Shown: positions 9,261-18,764, numbered from the stretch's first letter. The stretch is DNA of 48,789 nt from Candidatus Binatus sp. (GCF_036567905.1 NZ_DATCTO010000102.1:1-48789); one strand, 5' to 3'. The notes: generated from the letters alone by a model not told the origin. Made by a program: numbers and translations.

Positions 9261-9281
9261 ACTTAAAGTAATCGTTTAAGT
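9261..9281. promoter_or_regulatory. Perfect inverted repeat just upstream of the aminotransferase start, possible operator
   Basis: ACTTAAA (9261-9267) and TTTAAGT (9275-9281) form a 7-base perfect inverted repeat with a 7-base spacer. It lies in a rare AT-rich patch only 3 bases before the ATG at 9285. The position would let a bound dimer, or an RNA hairpin, block initiation. There is no clear Shine-Dalgarno sequence here, which adds to the impression of a regulatory site. Confidence 0.4.
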
Positions 9282-9284
9282 TCG

Positions 9285-10547
9285 ATGCGCTCCACCCTCG
9301 CCATCCTCGGCGGCCCGCCGCTTCGCACCCGCCCCTTCGCCACGTGGCCGGTGTTCGACGCCCGCGAGCGTGAGCAGCTCGACGACGTCCTCACCTCGTC
9401 CAACTGGGGCGGCTTCCCCAGCCCCAATCGCAAGGCTGCCGAGTTCGCCGCCGCATTCGCCGCGTATCACGGCGCTCGCTTCGCTATCCCGACCACTTCC
9501 GGCACCAGCGCGCTCGAAGTCGCGCTCAAGGCGCTCGGCATCGGCGCCGGCGACGAGGTCATTGTGCCCGCGATCACTTTCGCGGCGACCGCCTACGCTG
9601 CCGTCGCATGCATGGCGCGTCCGATCTTCGCCGACGTCAGCGCCGCCAACGCATGCATCGATCCGGACTGCGTCAAGCGGCTGATCACGCGCCGCACCAA
9701 GGCGATCGTTCCCGTCCACTACGGCGCGTCGCTCGCCGATCTCGACGCGCTCACGGAAATTTCGCGCGCGCATTCGATTGCGCTCGTCGAGGATTGCGCC
9801 CACGTTCCCGGTGCTCAATTCCGCGGGCGCGGCGTCGGTACTCATGGCGCTCTCGGATGCTTTAGCTTTCAGTCCACCAAGCCGATGACTGCGGGCGAAG
9901 GTGGAATGATCACGACCGACGACCCCGACCTCGAGCAACGATGCCAGTCGCTGATCAATTGCGGGCGTCGCCGCCCCGGCGACACTTTCGAGGGACCGCT
10001 GATGGGCGCGAACTACCGGATGACGGAATGGCAATGCGGAATTCTGCTCGCGCAACTCGCGCGCCTTCCCGAACAGATCGAGCGCAAGAGCCGCGCCGCC
10101 GCCCGCCTGCGCGAAGGACTCGGCGCAATCAAGGGGATTAGTCCGATCGCGCGCGATCCACGCGTCACGCGCGAGGTCATCTACGCGTTCGTTTTTCTGG
10201 TCGATGAATCCGCACTCGGCGTCTCGCGTAACCGATTCGTCCGCGCGATGCGCGCCGAGGGCATCCCATGCGGCGTCGGCAACGATCCCGTTTATCGATC
10301 CGCGCTCTTGCCGCGCGAGTCTGCCGTCTATCGCAAAGCCTGCGAACTTGCAGGCGCTGCCAACGTCGAGCGGACCTCGATTGATTGCCCGGTCGCCGAA
10401 CGACTCTTCGAGCACGCGATGGTCGCGGTACCGCACGAATGCCTGCTCGGCGACGATCGCGACGTTGACGACATCATCGCCGCAGCCAGGAAAGTGGCTT
10501 CCAGAGCCGCTGACCTCGCGGCAGCGAGCCTCGAAAAATCGAGCTAG
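9285..10547 (+). CDS. DegT/DnrJ/EryC1/StrS family aminotransferase
   Basis: PLP-dependent aminotransferase of 420 residues, closer in its N-terminus (LAILGGPPLRTRPFATWPVF) to the StsC/AHBA-synthase branch than to ArnB. PLP-binding features are present: TTSGTSALEVALKALGIG, VEDCAHVPGAQF and Schiff-base Lys199 in FSFQSTKPMTAGEGG. It is clearly different from the other DegT gene at 5060, so they are not a recent duplication. The next start codon lies one base beyond its stop, showing translational coupling to a ceramidase-like protein. Likely substrates are keto-cyclitols or keto-sugars, but this is family inference only. Confidence 0.88.
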   Translation: MRSTLAILGGPPLRTRPFATWPVFDAREREQLDDVLTSSNWGGFPSPNRKAAEFAAAFAAYHGARFAIPTTSGTSALEVALKALGIGAGDEVIVPAITFAATAYAAVACMARPIFADVSAANACIDPDCVKRLITRRTKAIVPVHYGASLADLDALTEISRAHSIALVEDCAHVPGAQFRGRGVGTHGALGCFSFQSTKPMTAGEGGMITTDDPDLEQRCQSLINCGRRRPGDTFEGPLMGANYRMTEWQCGILLAQLARLPEQIERKSRAAARLREGLGAIKGISPIARDPRVTREVIYAFVFLVDESALGVSRNRFVRAMRAEGIPCGVGNDPVYRSALLPRESAVYRKACELAGAANVERTSIDCPVAERLFEHAMVAVPHECLLGDDRDVDDIIAAARKVASRAADLAAASLEKSS

Positions 10548-10548
10548 C

Positions 10549-11913
10549 ATGAGTCCCCTCTACGCCGGCGCCGCGCGAGTAAAGCTCGATCCTCCCGTCG
10601 GTCTCGCGATGCTCGGCTACGGCAATCGCGTCGGCCGTGCGACCGGCGTGCACGATGACCTCGCAGCGCAGGCACTCGTGCTCGATAACGGCGGCGCGAA
10701 AGTGGCGATCGCCGGGGTTGACGTGCTCGCGCTTGGCAATCGCATCGCCGACGATGTCCGCGAGCGCGCCGCCGCCGACACCGGCATCCCCGCCGATTCG
10801 ATCCTGATTTGCGCCACTCACACCCATTCCGCACCCGCCTTCAACATTTTCGCGACTCCGCGCGCCGCGGCAATTCCCGCCGACGGCCGCGACCTCGAAT
10901 GGGAGCGCGCGCTGCCCGGGAAAATCGCGTCCGCAATCGTTCAAGCGCATAAAAATCTCGCGCCCGCGACGCTGCGCGCCGCCACCGCTCGATTTACGCT
11001 CGGAATCAATCGCCGCCTGATGCGTCCGAACCGGCAAATTCAGCTTGCCGCCAACGACGCCGGCCCGGCTGACGCCGAAGCCAATGCGCTCGGCGCGTAC
11101 CGTCCAAATGGAAGTCCAATCGCGTTCATCATGAACTATCCGTGCCACGGCGTTGTGCTGTGCGAGGACAACCTGCTCTACTCGCGCGATTGGCCCGGCT
11201 TCGCGATGGACGAAATCGAAAGCGCGGCTGGCTCCGGCGCCGGCCCGCACCCAATATCGATTTTCCTTCAGGGCGCGACCGGCAACATCGATCCACGCAG
11301 CCGCGGCAATTTCGAAGTCGCCGAGCAATCCGGCCGCGCGATGGGTCGCGGCGCGTTCGACGCGCTCGAGCACGCGCCCTCGATTGCCGGCTCGCCAGTC
11401 GCCACGCGTAGAGTCGCGCTCAACCTCAAACTCAAGGATCGCCGCGCCGAGCTTGCCATCGCGCGCGATTGCGCCGCCCAGACCCAAGCCTCGCTCGACA
11501 ATCATCGTGGCGGCGCCGGCTATCAGTTGAAGCGCCTGCGCGACCATCACGCACAGTCACTTTCGGCGCTGAGCGCTCTGGAAGCCCTCGGGGAGCAAAA
11601 TCGCCGCGACCGCCGCGTTGACATGGCGCGCCGCGAGCTGGCCACCACGATGACCATCGTCACCATCGGGAAGCTCGCCGTCGTCGGCGTCCCGGGCGAA
11701 CTTTTCGTCGAGCTTGGTCTCGCGATAAAGGCAACCCCGTACTTCGATCAAACTTTTGTCGCCGGCTACTGCAACGACCTGATCGGATATATTCCCACCG
11801 GCGCCGCGTATGCCGAGGGCGGTTATGAAGTCGATACCGCGCGGATCGCCGCCGGCAGCGGCGAGACGATCGTCGATACCGCACTCTCCGCGCTCGCCGC
11901 GATGCGCGTGTAG
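10549..11913 (+). CDS. Neutral/alkaline ceramidase N-terminal-like hydrolase
   Basis: A 454-residue protein resembling the N-terminal catalytic domain of neutral ceramidases, which are zinc amidases. The pattern ICATHTHSAPAF, with His91 and His93, matches the ceramidase metal motif. NYPCHGVVL and FLQGATGNIDPRSRG correspond to the later conserved blocks. It lacks a signal peptide and the C-terminal immunoglobulin-like domain, so it is probably cytoplasmic and may act on something other than ceramide. The frame stays open upstream to 10204, inside the aminotransferase gene, but the ATG at 10549 sits directly after that gene's stop. Families of this type are often linked to DegT aminotransferases. 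The true substrate is unknown. Confidence 0.8.
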   Translation: MSPLYAGAARVKLDPPVGLAMLGYGNRVGRATGVHDDLAAQALVLDNGGAKVAIAGVDVLALGNRIADDVRERAAADTGIPADSILICATHTHSAPAFNIFATPRAAAIPADGRDLEWERALPGKIASAIVQAHKNLAPATLRAATARFTLGINRRLMRPNRQIQLAANDAGPADAEANALGAYRPNGSPIAFIMNYPCHGVVLCEDNLLYSRDWPGFAMDEIESAAGSGAGPHPISIFLQGATGNIDPRSRGNFEVAEQSGRAMGRGAFDALEHAPSIAGSPVATRRVALNLKLKDRRAELAIARDCAAQTQASLDNHRGGAGYQLKRLRDHHAQSLSALSALEALGEQNRRDRRVDMARRELATTMTIVTIGKLAVVGVPGELFVELGLAIKATPYFDQTFVAGYCNDLIGYIPTGAAYAEGGYEVDTARIAAGSGETIVDTALSALAAMRV

Positions 11914-11916
11914 CCC

Positions 11917-12666
11917 GTGCGCGAGATTCGGCATCGCGAGCTTGCCCAGATACGCGCCTCCGGCGGCGCGCAAATTGTTGACGTGCTTCCGTCGCACGAG
12001 TACGGCGCCGCGCATATCCGCGGCGCCGTTCACATTCCGCTCCGCCGCATTATCCGCGACGCGCCCGGGTCTTTGGACCGCACGCGCCCGGTCGTTGTCT
12101 ATTGCCGCGATTGCTTGTGCGACCTCAGCGCGCGAGCTGGGACGCAGCTCGAGCTGCTGGGATTCACCGAGGTCCGCCACTACTTCCGGGGCAAGGCCGA
12201 TTGGATCGTCCGCGGATTGCCCACCGATCCACCGACGCCGCTCTCAGAGCGGATACGCGCGCTTCCTTATTTCGTCAACAATCTCGCGCCCGGCCTGCGC
12301 TCCGGTTGGATTCGCTATTCGGACCGCGTGCGCGCCGGCGAGTTCACGGGCGACGACGAAAACCTCGTCCGCCTCGGCCCCGAAGATTCCGTTGCGCCGG
12401 CCTCGCCCGATTCGCCGACGCCGCGCGCCGTCGTGCTCACTCCCGATGGAGTCCTGCTCGGCGCGATCGAACAATCCGAGTCCGCACCGCGCGCGCTCGC
12501 GGCGATGAATCCCGGTCCGCAAACGATTCGCCCCGACATGACGCCGCGGCTCGCCGCGAAACTGATGGCCTCGAATCCGTACCTGATTGTGACGACCGCA
12601 ATGGGAAACTATCTCGGCCGGTACCTCGCGCCCCAAGCTCAGCGGTCCCGCTCCCGTTCCTTCTGA
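11917..12666 (+). CDS. Rhodanese-domain protein with a C-terminal CBS-like region
   Basis: The 249-residue protein starts at a GTG three bases after the preceding stop. Residues 1 to about 105 form a rhodanese domain: IVDVLPSHEYGAAHIRGAVHIPL, then VVVYCRDCLCDLSARA, where the first Cys of YCRDCLCD occupies the active-site loop, then LELLGFTEVRHYFRGKADWI. From about residue 110 the pattern VVLTPDGVLLGAIEQSE, MNPGPQTIRPDMTPRLAAKLM and YLIVTTAMGNYLGRYL looks like a degenerate CBS pair (signal, then MxPxPxTxxPDxx, then DGxLxG). It closes the three-gene unit. A sulfur-transfer or redox role is possible; none is proven. Confidence 0.75.
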   Translation: MREIRHRELAQIRASGGAQIVDVLPSHEYGAAHIRGAVHIPLRRIIRDAPGSLDRTRPVVVYCRDCLCDLSARAGTQLELLGFTEVRHYFRGKADWIVRGLPTDPPTPLSERIRALPYFVNNLAPGLRSGWIRYSDRVRAGEFTGDDENLVRLGPEDSVAPASPDSPTPRAVVLTPDGVLLGAIEQSESAPRALAAMNPGPQTIRPDMTPRLAAKLMASNPYLIVTTAMGNYLGRYLAPQAQRSRSRSF

Positions 12667-12690
12667 CTCGGGCGCAGGGGCTGGCCGCTG

Positions 12691-13182
12691 CTATCTCTCG
12701 ATCACTCCGTCGCCCGAAATATCCAGATGGTACGCGCGCTCGCGCGCAAGCTGCTCGGGCCGCGCGCGATAGTACTCGACCTGCGCCGCGCCGGGGATCG
12801 CAGCGATAACGTCGGCGACGGCCACCGTCGTGAAACCGTGGCGGCGGAAGAATCCGCCCGCATCGGTGCTGAACAGGTACAGACGACGCGCGCCGCGCGT
12901 GTGCGCGGCCTTGCGCGCCGCCGCGATCAACGCGCCGCCGATTCCGCGCCGGCGCATCGATTCATTCACGTACAGCGACCGTAGCAGCGCCGCGTCGATC
13001 TTCGACTCGACGCCGATCACTCCGACCGCTTCATCGCCGACATACGCAAAGATGTAACAGGCGGCCGGCCATTCGATTCCGTCCGTCATCATGCCGGCCC
13101 GCGCGAGCATCTCGCGCACGCGCGCGAGGTCACGCGTCTGCTCGATTACGAGTTCGCCTGCGCGATGCTTGCGTATGGCCAC
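12691..13182 (-). CDS. GNAT-family N-acetyltransferase, ArsN2-like
   Basis: A 163-residue acetyl-CoA-dependent acetyltransferase. The acetyl-CoA loop reads RRRGIGGALIAAARKAA, preceded by the beta4 strand LLRSLYVNESM and followed by GARRLYLFSTDAGGFFRRHGF, a pattern shared with ArsN2-type enzymes. The open frame extends to 13290 through the ferredoxin gene. I place the start at the GTG at 13182, just after the ferredoxin stop, although no good ribosome site is visible. No arsenic genes are nearby, so the ArsN2 resemblance should not be read as a function. It is likely translated with the upstream ferredoxin. Confidence 0.72.
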   Translation of the reverse strand: MAIRKHRAGELVIEQTRDLARVREMLARAGMMTDGIEWPAACYIFAYVGDEAVGVIGVESKIDAALLRSLYVNESMRRRGIGGALIAAARKAAHTRGARRLYLFSTDAGGFFRRHGFTTVAVADVIAAIPGAAQVEYYRARPEQLARERAYHLDISGDGVIER

Positions 13183-13198
13183 GGCGCGATCGGTGAAT

Positions 13199-13435
13199 CT
13201 ACTTCTTCGGCGGCGGAAAAAGCTGCGCGCCGGCGTCTTCGTCCACCACGGTGATCGCTTTGACCGGACACGAACGCGCCGCCGAGACAATTACCGAGTC
13301 GCCCGCGCCCGTCGGGTTGACGACTTCGGACTTGCCGTCGACGCCGAGTTGAAACACGGCGGGCGCAGTTTCCACGCAGTCGCCGCTGCCGATGCAACGG
13401 GTTTTGTTCACGGTGATCGAAAAAAACTTCGCCAT
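13199..13435 (-). CDS. Small ferredoxin, probable [3Fe-4S] type
   Basis: A 78-residue ferredoxin. The cluster motif is CIGSGDC, then a distant Cys-Pro in ARSCPVKAI, giving three cysteines. Gly or Ser replaces the second Cys of the usual CxxCxxC, as in [3Fe-4S] ferredoxins that serve cytochromes P450. The ATG at 13435 is 5 bases from a strong GGAGG site, so the longer frame to 13474 is rejected. No P450 or reductase gene is in the window, so its partner is unknown. It is followed by the GNAT gene after 16 bases. Confidence 0.88.
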   Translation of the reverse strand: MAKFFSITVNKTRCIGSGDCVETAPAVFQLGVDGKSEVVNPTGAGDSVIVSAARSCPVKAITVVDEDAGAQLFPPPKK

Positions 13436-13566
13436 CGCTGCCTCCGGGTTGTGGATGAAGAATAGAATCCGCACTCGGCGCGCCGCAAGTAGATCACTGT
13501 TTCAATCGCCCGGTCGTGCGCGCGCGCAATTGAATCCGCCCGCAGCGCGGCTAATACTCATTCGCG

Positions 13567-13959
13567 ATGGGGCAAATCGCCGGCACCGGAATCGACGTTA
13601 TCGAGGTCGAACGCATCGAGCGCGCTCTCACGCGGGCCGCCACGGGCGAGCGTTTTCGCGCCCGCGTCTTCACGCCAGGCGAGGTCAGGTACTGCGAGTC
13701 GCGCGGGCGTCCCCGCTACCAGAGCTACGCCGCGCGTTTCGCCGCCAAGGAAGCGACGATGAAGGCGCTCGGCACGGGATGGAACCGCAACGTCGGATGG
13801 AGCGAGATCGAAGTGGTGCGCGAGCGCGGCAAAGCGCCGACCATCGCGCTATCAGGCAAGGCTGCTGCCTTCGCGCAAGGAAAACAGATCACGCGCTTTC
13901 ATCTGAGCATCACCCATACCGCGGCCCAGGCTATCGCCCACGTCATCGCCGAAACCTGA
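13567..13959 (+). CDS. acpS: Holo-[acyl-carrier-protein] synthase
   Basis: Transfers 4'-phosphopantetheine from CoA to apo-ACP, needed for fatty-acid synthesis. The 130-residue length is usual for AcpS. The two signature blocks are present: GIDVIEVERIERAL with the Mg-binding Asp, and ARFAAKEATMKALGTG with the catalytic Glu and Lys. The tail HLSITHTAAQAIAHVI is typical. It stands alone here, convergent with the DUF4340 gene and 7 bases apart from it, rather than in the common pdxJ or recO context. Confidence 0.93.
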   Translation: MGQIAGTGIDVIEVERIERALTRAATGERFRARVFTPGEVRYCESRGRPRYQSYAARFAAKEATMKALGTGWNRNVGWSEIEVVRERGKAPTIALSGKAAAFAQGKQITRFHLSITHTAAQAIAHVIAET

Positions 13960-13966
13960 CGTCCGG

Positions 13967-15379
13967 CTACTTCGACGGCGCCGATCCCGGCGGCGCCTTG
14001 GCCATGTACAGCGCCGCAGGCTTGTTGAGTTGCGCGAAACTGAAATCGCTGAGCGAGAACACCGCCTTGCTCGCGCTTGAAGATGCGTAGCACTCCGACT
14101 GCGGTCCGGCCGGCTCGCCGGGAATTGGCGGGGTCGTTGGCTTGACGCTGATCTTCGCGAGCTTGACCGCGCCCAGCTCTTTGCCGTCCTTGCCGACGAG
14201 CGTGATTTCAGCCGCGGGATTGTCCAGCCCGAACGGCTGAGCGCTCGGCATCGGATCGGCGACGATCGATTGGCCCTTTAGATCGCGGAACTGATTGAGC
14301 AAGCGCTCCACGACCGGAATGCCGGCCTCGGTCGTCTTGCCTCCTGCGATCACGTTCCAGTCCGCGCCCGCGCGCTTGAGCGTGAATTTGCCGTCGCTGT
14401 TTTTGACTTCGACGCTCGCAACCGCCTCGGGATCGACCTTCAGAATCGTTCGGTTGCGAAAATCCAGCGCCGACTTGTCCAGGCTGCTCATCACGTACCC
14501 GGCCACGGCGTAAACCGGCGCGCGCTCTCCGCGGCGCACGTAAATTCCGCCCTTCCCCTGCTCGCTCTGTTTGAAGCCGAACAGCATCGATTGCTGCTCG
14601 CCGCTCTTGAGCACCACCGTCGCCGTCAGATGCGGCTTTTCGAGCCCGTATTGCGTGACGTTGCCGGGCGCATCGGCGATAAAGTCGGACGCCTTCGCGT
14701 TGACCAGCGTGCTCAGCGCAGTCCGCACCGCCGTGTCGTCGGCCGGGTACGGCGCGGGCTTGACGATTTTCCACTGGTCGCCGTCGCGATCGATTTCAAT
14801 CGTCGGCGCATTGTCGCGCGCGATGATCAGCTTTTGAACGTCGTCGAGTTTGAATGCCATCAAGTCGCGGACGCGCAAATCGTTGACCGTCTTGTTCATT
14901 CCGGCCGAGAACACGGCTTCGGTCAGCAGCACGGCGGGACTGCCGGCGAGCCGGACATAAGCGTTGAACCCAATCGGCGTCGATTTCCCGACTTCGATTG
15001 TGGGCAATGTTTTCTTGCCGAAGGTCGTGACCGTGACGGTCGTGGCCGCAGGCTTAAGCCCGAATGGCGCAACATCCGCCGGCTTCTCATCGACGGTGCG
15101 GACCACGGCGCAATCGGCGATTGCGCGGGCGAGGTTGTTGGCCTGCGTCTGGTCGGCGTCGGCTCCGATTGGCTTGACCAGCCGCCACGGCTTACCCTGG
15201 TCGCGCTCGAGCACGATGTCCCGGTCAGCGTAGTGCAGTTCAATTTTGGCGATATCGTCCTGCTTGACGGCGAGCAGCTTGCGCTGCGCCTCCGGTGAGG
15301 AATAACGGCCGACGATAAAGGCGTAGCCGCCGACAATCGCAAACAGGATCAGAACGATAATGGTGTTGCGCAGCCGCAT
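13967..15379 (-). CDS. DUF4340-domain protein, membrane-anchored
   Basis: A 470-residue protein with one N-terminal membrane anchor (TIIVLILFAIVGGYAFIVG) and a long periplasmic part. That part has repeated DUF4340 units, seen as recurring W-x-hydrophobic-VKP, APFGLxxP and GLEKP motifs about 150 residues apart. DUF4340 proteins are regularly encoded last in Gld-type ABC operons and are thought to act with the GldG-like subunit. Here it is the last of four minus-strand genes, 27 bases after GldG. The molecular role is not established. The tail is Pro-rich. Confidence 0.85.
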   Translation of the reverse strand: MRLRNTIIVLILFAIVGGYAFIVGRYSSPEAQRKLLAVKQDDIAKIELHYADRDIVLERDQGKPWRLVKPIGADADQTQANNLARAIADCAVVRTVDEKPADVAPFGLKPAATTVTVTTFGKKTLPTIEVGKSTPIGFNAYVRLAGSPAVLLTEAVFSAGMNKTVNDLRVRDLMAFKLDDVQKLIIARDNAPTIEIDRDGDQWKIVKPAPYPADDTAVRTALSTLVNAKASDFIADAPGNVTQYGLEKPHLTATVVLKSGEQQSMLFGFKQSEQGKGGIYVRRGERAPVYAVAGYVMSSLDKSALDFRNRTILKVDPEAVASVEVKNSDGKFTLKRAGADWNVIAGGKTTEAGIPVVERLLNQFRDLKGQSIVADPMPSAQPFGLDNPAAEITLVGKDGKELGAVKLAKISVKPTTPPIPGEPAGPQSECYASSSASKAVFSLSDFSFAQLNKPAALYMAKAPPGSAPSK

Positions 15380-15406
15380 CGGACTTGAGTCGGATCAGAG
15401 GACGCC

Positions 15407-16969
15407 TCAGTTGCGCCGTTCCCACCACACTACGATCCCGGCGATCAGCAGCATCTCGGGCAGCAACAGCACCGCAAACGCAAACACGATCGAGAATTGC
15501 CCGGTGGTCAGGCGAAAGCGCGACGCGCGGATAGAGCGCGGCCTGATCGAGATCGAATTTTCCTCGCCGGTCAGCCAGTCGGCGCTATTGACGAAAAAAT
15601 CGCGGTTGAAGAACTGCGTCGCGTATTGATTGTCGGCGAACTCGGTGCTGCCGAACACCACCATCCGCGCGTCGCCCTTGCCCAAGCCGAACTGCTCGAG
15701 GTTGCCGTCCACCGCCATCACCACCGCGATCGGCCCGCGCGTGTCCTTGGCCGTCAGTTCGGCCTTCTGCTGCCGGAACAGCGTGTCGAGATCGACCTCC
15801 GCCCACGACGTGTCGCTGGTCTTGGCGATCGGAGTGACGGTCAGTCCCGGTTTCAGATTGGGTTCGGCGCTGAGCGACCGCGCCATCGGGAACACGGTGC
15901 GCTGCTTGAAATCCTTGGTAATCGGATGCTCGCCGTAGGTCTGCACGATTGGATTGAGGCCGAGCGCGGGACCTTCGAACAGCCTGACCACCTGGTCCAC
16001 CACGATATCGTTGCCGACCTTGACCCCCCAATCGCCGGCCAGCTTCACCATCGCGGCTTCGTCAATTGGATTGTCGGGGCGCTGCGGCCGGTACATCGCG
16101 ATCATGCGCCCGCCCTGTTTCAGATAGTCATTCAACGAATCGATCTCGTGCTGGCCGAGCGGCTTGATCGGTCCGGCGACCACGACCAGATTGGCGTCGT
16201 CGGGCACCTTGGGCAATTGCGCGAGTTCGAGCTTGCGGACCTCGTAGCCCTCGCCTTCCAAATCTTTCTTGACGGTGCCGTAGCCCGACTGGGCTCCGGC
16301 ATCGTCGGGATCCGCCTCGCCGTGCCCGTCGAGGAACTCGACTACCTTCTTGCTGCTCCTGGTCGCGCGAATGATCGCGTTGGTCAGCGCTTCCTCGGTG
16401 AGTTCGGTGACGTTGGTGCCCTCGCCGTTGTCGCCGCCGTACTGCAGATGCGTGGTGCCCATTACCGACACTTTGAAGCGCTCGGCGAGCTCGGGATGCT
16501 TGTCGGGATCGACCAGTTCGTAAGTGAGCTTGGGCGAGTAGTACGCAAATGTCTCGTAGAGTTCCCGCGCAGCGGGACTGTCGCCGCCCTGGAAGAAGCC
16601 GTAAAACTTGAGCGGCTTCTGCAAACCCTTGACCACGTTCACCGACTGGCTCGAAAGGCTGTAAACCTTCTCGGCCGTCAGGTCGAGCCGCGTATGATGG
16701 AGCGTCGAGATATAGTTAATCGCGACCAGCAGCCCGATGTAGGCCGCCGAGTAGATGACGGCGTTGGCGCCGTAGCGCGCCGAGCGCCCGGTCGTGATCG
16801 ACGAAAGCTCGGAGCGGCTCGAAGTGATCCACAGGACTATCGCGAAGATGCCGCAGATCAGGTTGACCCACACGAACAGCCGAAAGCCGCTCGAGATAAA
16901 ATAGTCCACCAGCCCGAATGAGAGAAGAACCAGGCCGAGAATTCCGTAAAGCGCCGCTGATCGCCGCAT
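15407..16969 (-). CDS. GldG-like ABC transporter auxiliary protein
   Basis: A 520-residue membrane protein with hydrophobic segments near the N-terminus (LYGILGLVLLSFGLVDYFI, a second, and IYSAAYIGLLVAINYI) and one at the C-terminus (FSIVFAFAVLLLPEMLLI). Between them is a large periplasmic domain resembling GldG/ABC_transp_aux: DLTAEKVYSLSSQSVNVVKGL, VVEFLDGHGE and LVVVAGPIKPLGQHEIDSL. In Bacteroidetes GldG belongs to the GldAFG transporter required for gliding. In other phyla this operon occurs without gliding genes and its substrate is unknown. The gene is 13 bases from the permease. Confidence 0.87.
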   Translation of the reverse strand: MRRSAALYGILGLVLLSFGLVDYFISSGFRLFVWVNLICGIFAIVLWITSSRSELSSITTGRSARYGANAVIYSAAYIGLLVAINYISTLHHTRLDLTAEKVYSLSSQSVNVVKGLQKPLKFYGFFQGGDSPAARELYETFAYYSPKLTYELVDPDKHPELAERFKVSVMGTTHLQYGGDNGEGTNVTELTEEALTNAIIRATRSSKKVVEFLDGHGEADPDDAGAQSGYGTVKKDLEGEGYEVRKLELAQLPKVPDDANLVVVAGPIKPLGQHEIDSLNDYLKQGGRMIAMYRPQRPDNPIDEAAMVKLAGDWGVKVGNDIVVDQVVRLFEGPALGLNPIVQTYGEHPITKDFKQRTVFPMARSLSAEPNLKPGLTVTPIAKTSDTSWAEVDLDTLFRQQKAELTAKDTRGPIAVVMAVDGNLEQFGLGKGDARMVVFGSTEFADNQYATQFFNRDFFVNSADWLTGEENSISIRPRSIRASRFRLTTGQFSIVFAFAVLLLPEMLLIAGIVVWWERRN

Positions 16970-16982
16970 CCGCTCCTCTACC

Positions 16983-17756
16983 TTACCGCCATCGCGCCGA
17001 CTCGACCGAGCGTTGGGTCAAGAACAGCGCCACGAAGATGAGACTCAGGAAATAAACGATGTCGCGCGTGTCGATGATACCGGTGACCATCTGCGCGAAA
17101 TGGTCCGGCAGCGAGAGATAGCGCACCAAGCCCACCAGCGACCCCCCGCCTGCCTGCGCCGGCCACGATATGACGAACAGCAGCAGCAGCAAGCCGAAGC
17201 AACTGATCGCCGCGATGATCTGATTCTGGGTGAGCGAGCTGGTGAACAATCCTATCGAGACGAACGAAATCGACAGGAACGCCAGTCCGAGATAGCCGGA
17301 GAACATCACCCCGACCTCCGGATTGCCGAAGGCTACGAGGATCAGCGGAAACATCCCGGCCAGCCCTATCATAATCAGCATAAAAGCCGCCGCCGCGATG
17401 AATTTCCCCGCGACGATCTCGCCGGTCCGGATCGGAGCTGTCAGCAGAAGCTCGTAGGTGCCGGTCCGCTTCTCTTCGGCAAAACTTCGCATTGTGATCG
17501 CCGGCACCAGGATGACCAGCACGATCGCCAGATTGTGCAGCATCGGCTCGATTACCCGCTCGTTGAGATTCAAGCGCTGCAACACCTCGGGATTTTGCAT
17601 CGCGGAGTAGGCGGTCAGTGTCACTTCGAAGTAGCGCAGCAGCGCGAAGAAAAAGAAGCCGCCCAGCAGCAGGAACACCGTCATCACGACGTAGGCAACC
17701 GGTTGCAGGAAATACCCCGCGAGTTCCTTGCCCGCGATTGTAAAAGAATTTTTCAT
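16983..17756 (-). CDS. ABC-2 type permease, GldF-like
   Basis: A 257-residue integral membrane subunit with about six transmembrane segments. Typical ABC-2/GldF features are the N-terminal helix AGKELAGYFLQPVAYVVMT, the conserved VPAITMRSFAEEKRTGTYELLLTAP coupling region (here split around the membrane) and the Arg-Ser tail. It lies between the ATPase gene, 18 bases upstream, and GldG downstream, so the four genes form an operon. Substrate unknown. Confidence 0.88.
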   Translation of the reverse strand: MKNSFTIAGKELAGYFLQPVAYVVMTVFLLLGGFFFFALLRYFEVTLTAYSAMQNPEVLQRLNLNERVIEPMLHNLAIVLVILVPAITMRSFAEEKRTGTYELLLTAPIRTGEIVAGKFIAAAAFMLIMIGLAGMFPLILVAFGNPEVGVMFSGYLGLAFLSISFVSIGLFTSSLTQNQIIAAISCFGLLLLLFVISWPAQAGGGSLVGLVRYLSLPDHFAQMVTGIIDTRDIVYFLSLIFVALFLTQRSVESARWR

Positions 17757-17774
17757 TCGAGCGGCACGGGTCGC

Positions 17775-18542
<768 letters not shown>

Positions 18543-18645
18543 TCAGGTCGTCCGATTCCAGAGCCACCGAGACGCCGTGGCCGGCTCAGCTTCAATTGAC
18601 GAAGCATACTGCCCGGCAATTCAATCAACAACAGACCAACCGAGT

Positions 18646-18674
18646 AATTAAGCACACCACGCCAAACTGTCAAT
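18646..18674 (-). promoter_or_regulatory. Candidate sigma-70 promoter of the Gld-type operon
   Basis: On the minus strand a perfect TTGACA at 18674-18669 is followed after 17 bases by TTAATT at 18651-18646, about 100 bases before the ATPase start. The -35 is excellent and the -10 only matches at three positions. The stretch 18543-18764 is an AT-richer divergent intergenic region, where promoters for both this operon and polA are expected. For polA I see no convincing hexamer pair. Confidence 0.35.
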
Positions 18675-18764
18675 ACAACGAAACAGCGATCTGACTCGGG
18701 CAATATTTTCGATTGACTGTCGCGGCGCTTTTGCTTTGAGAACCGTATCGGATAGTTTCGATTG

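Noticed and set aside
5060..10547. The two DegT-type aminotransferase genes as a recent duplication
   Set aside because: Their N-termini, lengths and active-site blocks differ (YATKNFTTAEGG versus QSTKPMTAGEGG), so they belong to different branches.
10204..10548. N-terminal extension of the ceramidase-like frame
   Set aside because: It lies inside the aminotransferase gene in another frame. The ATG at 10549 sits one base after that gene's stop.
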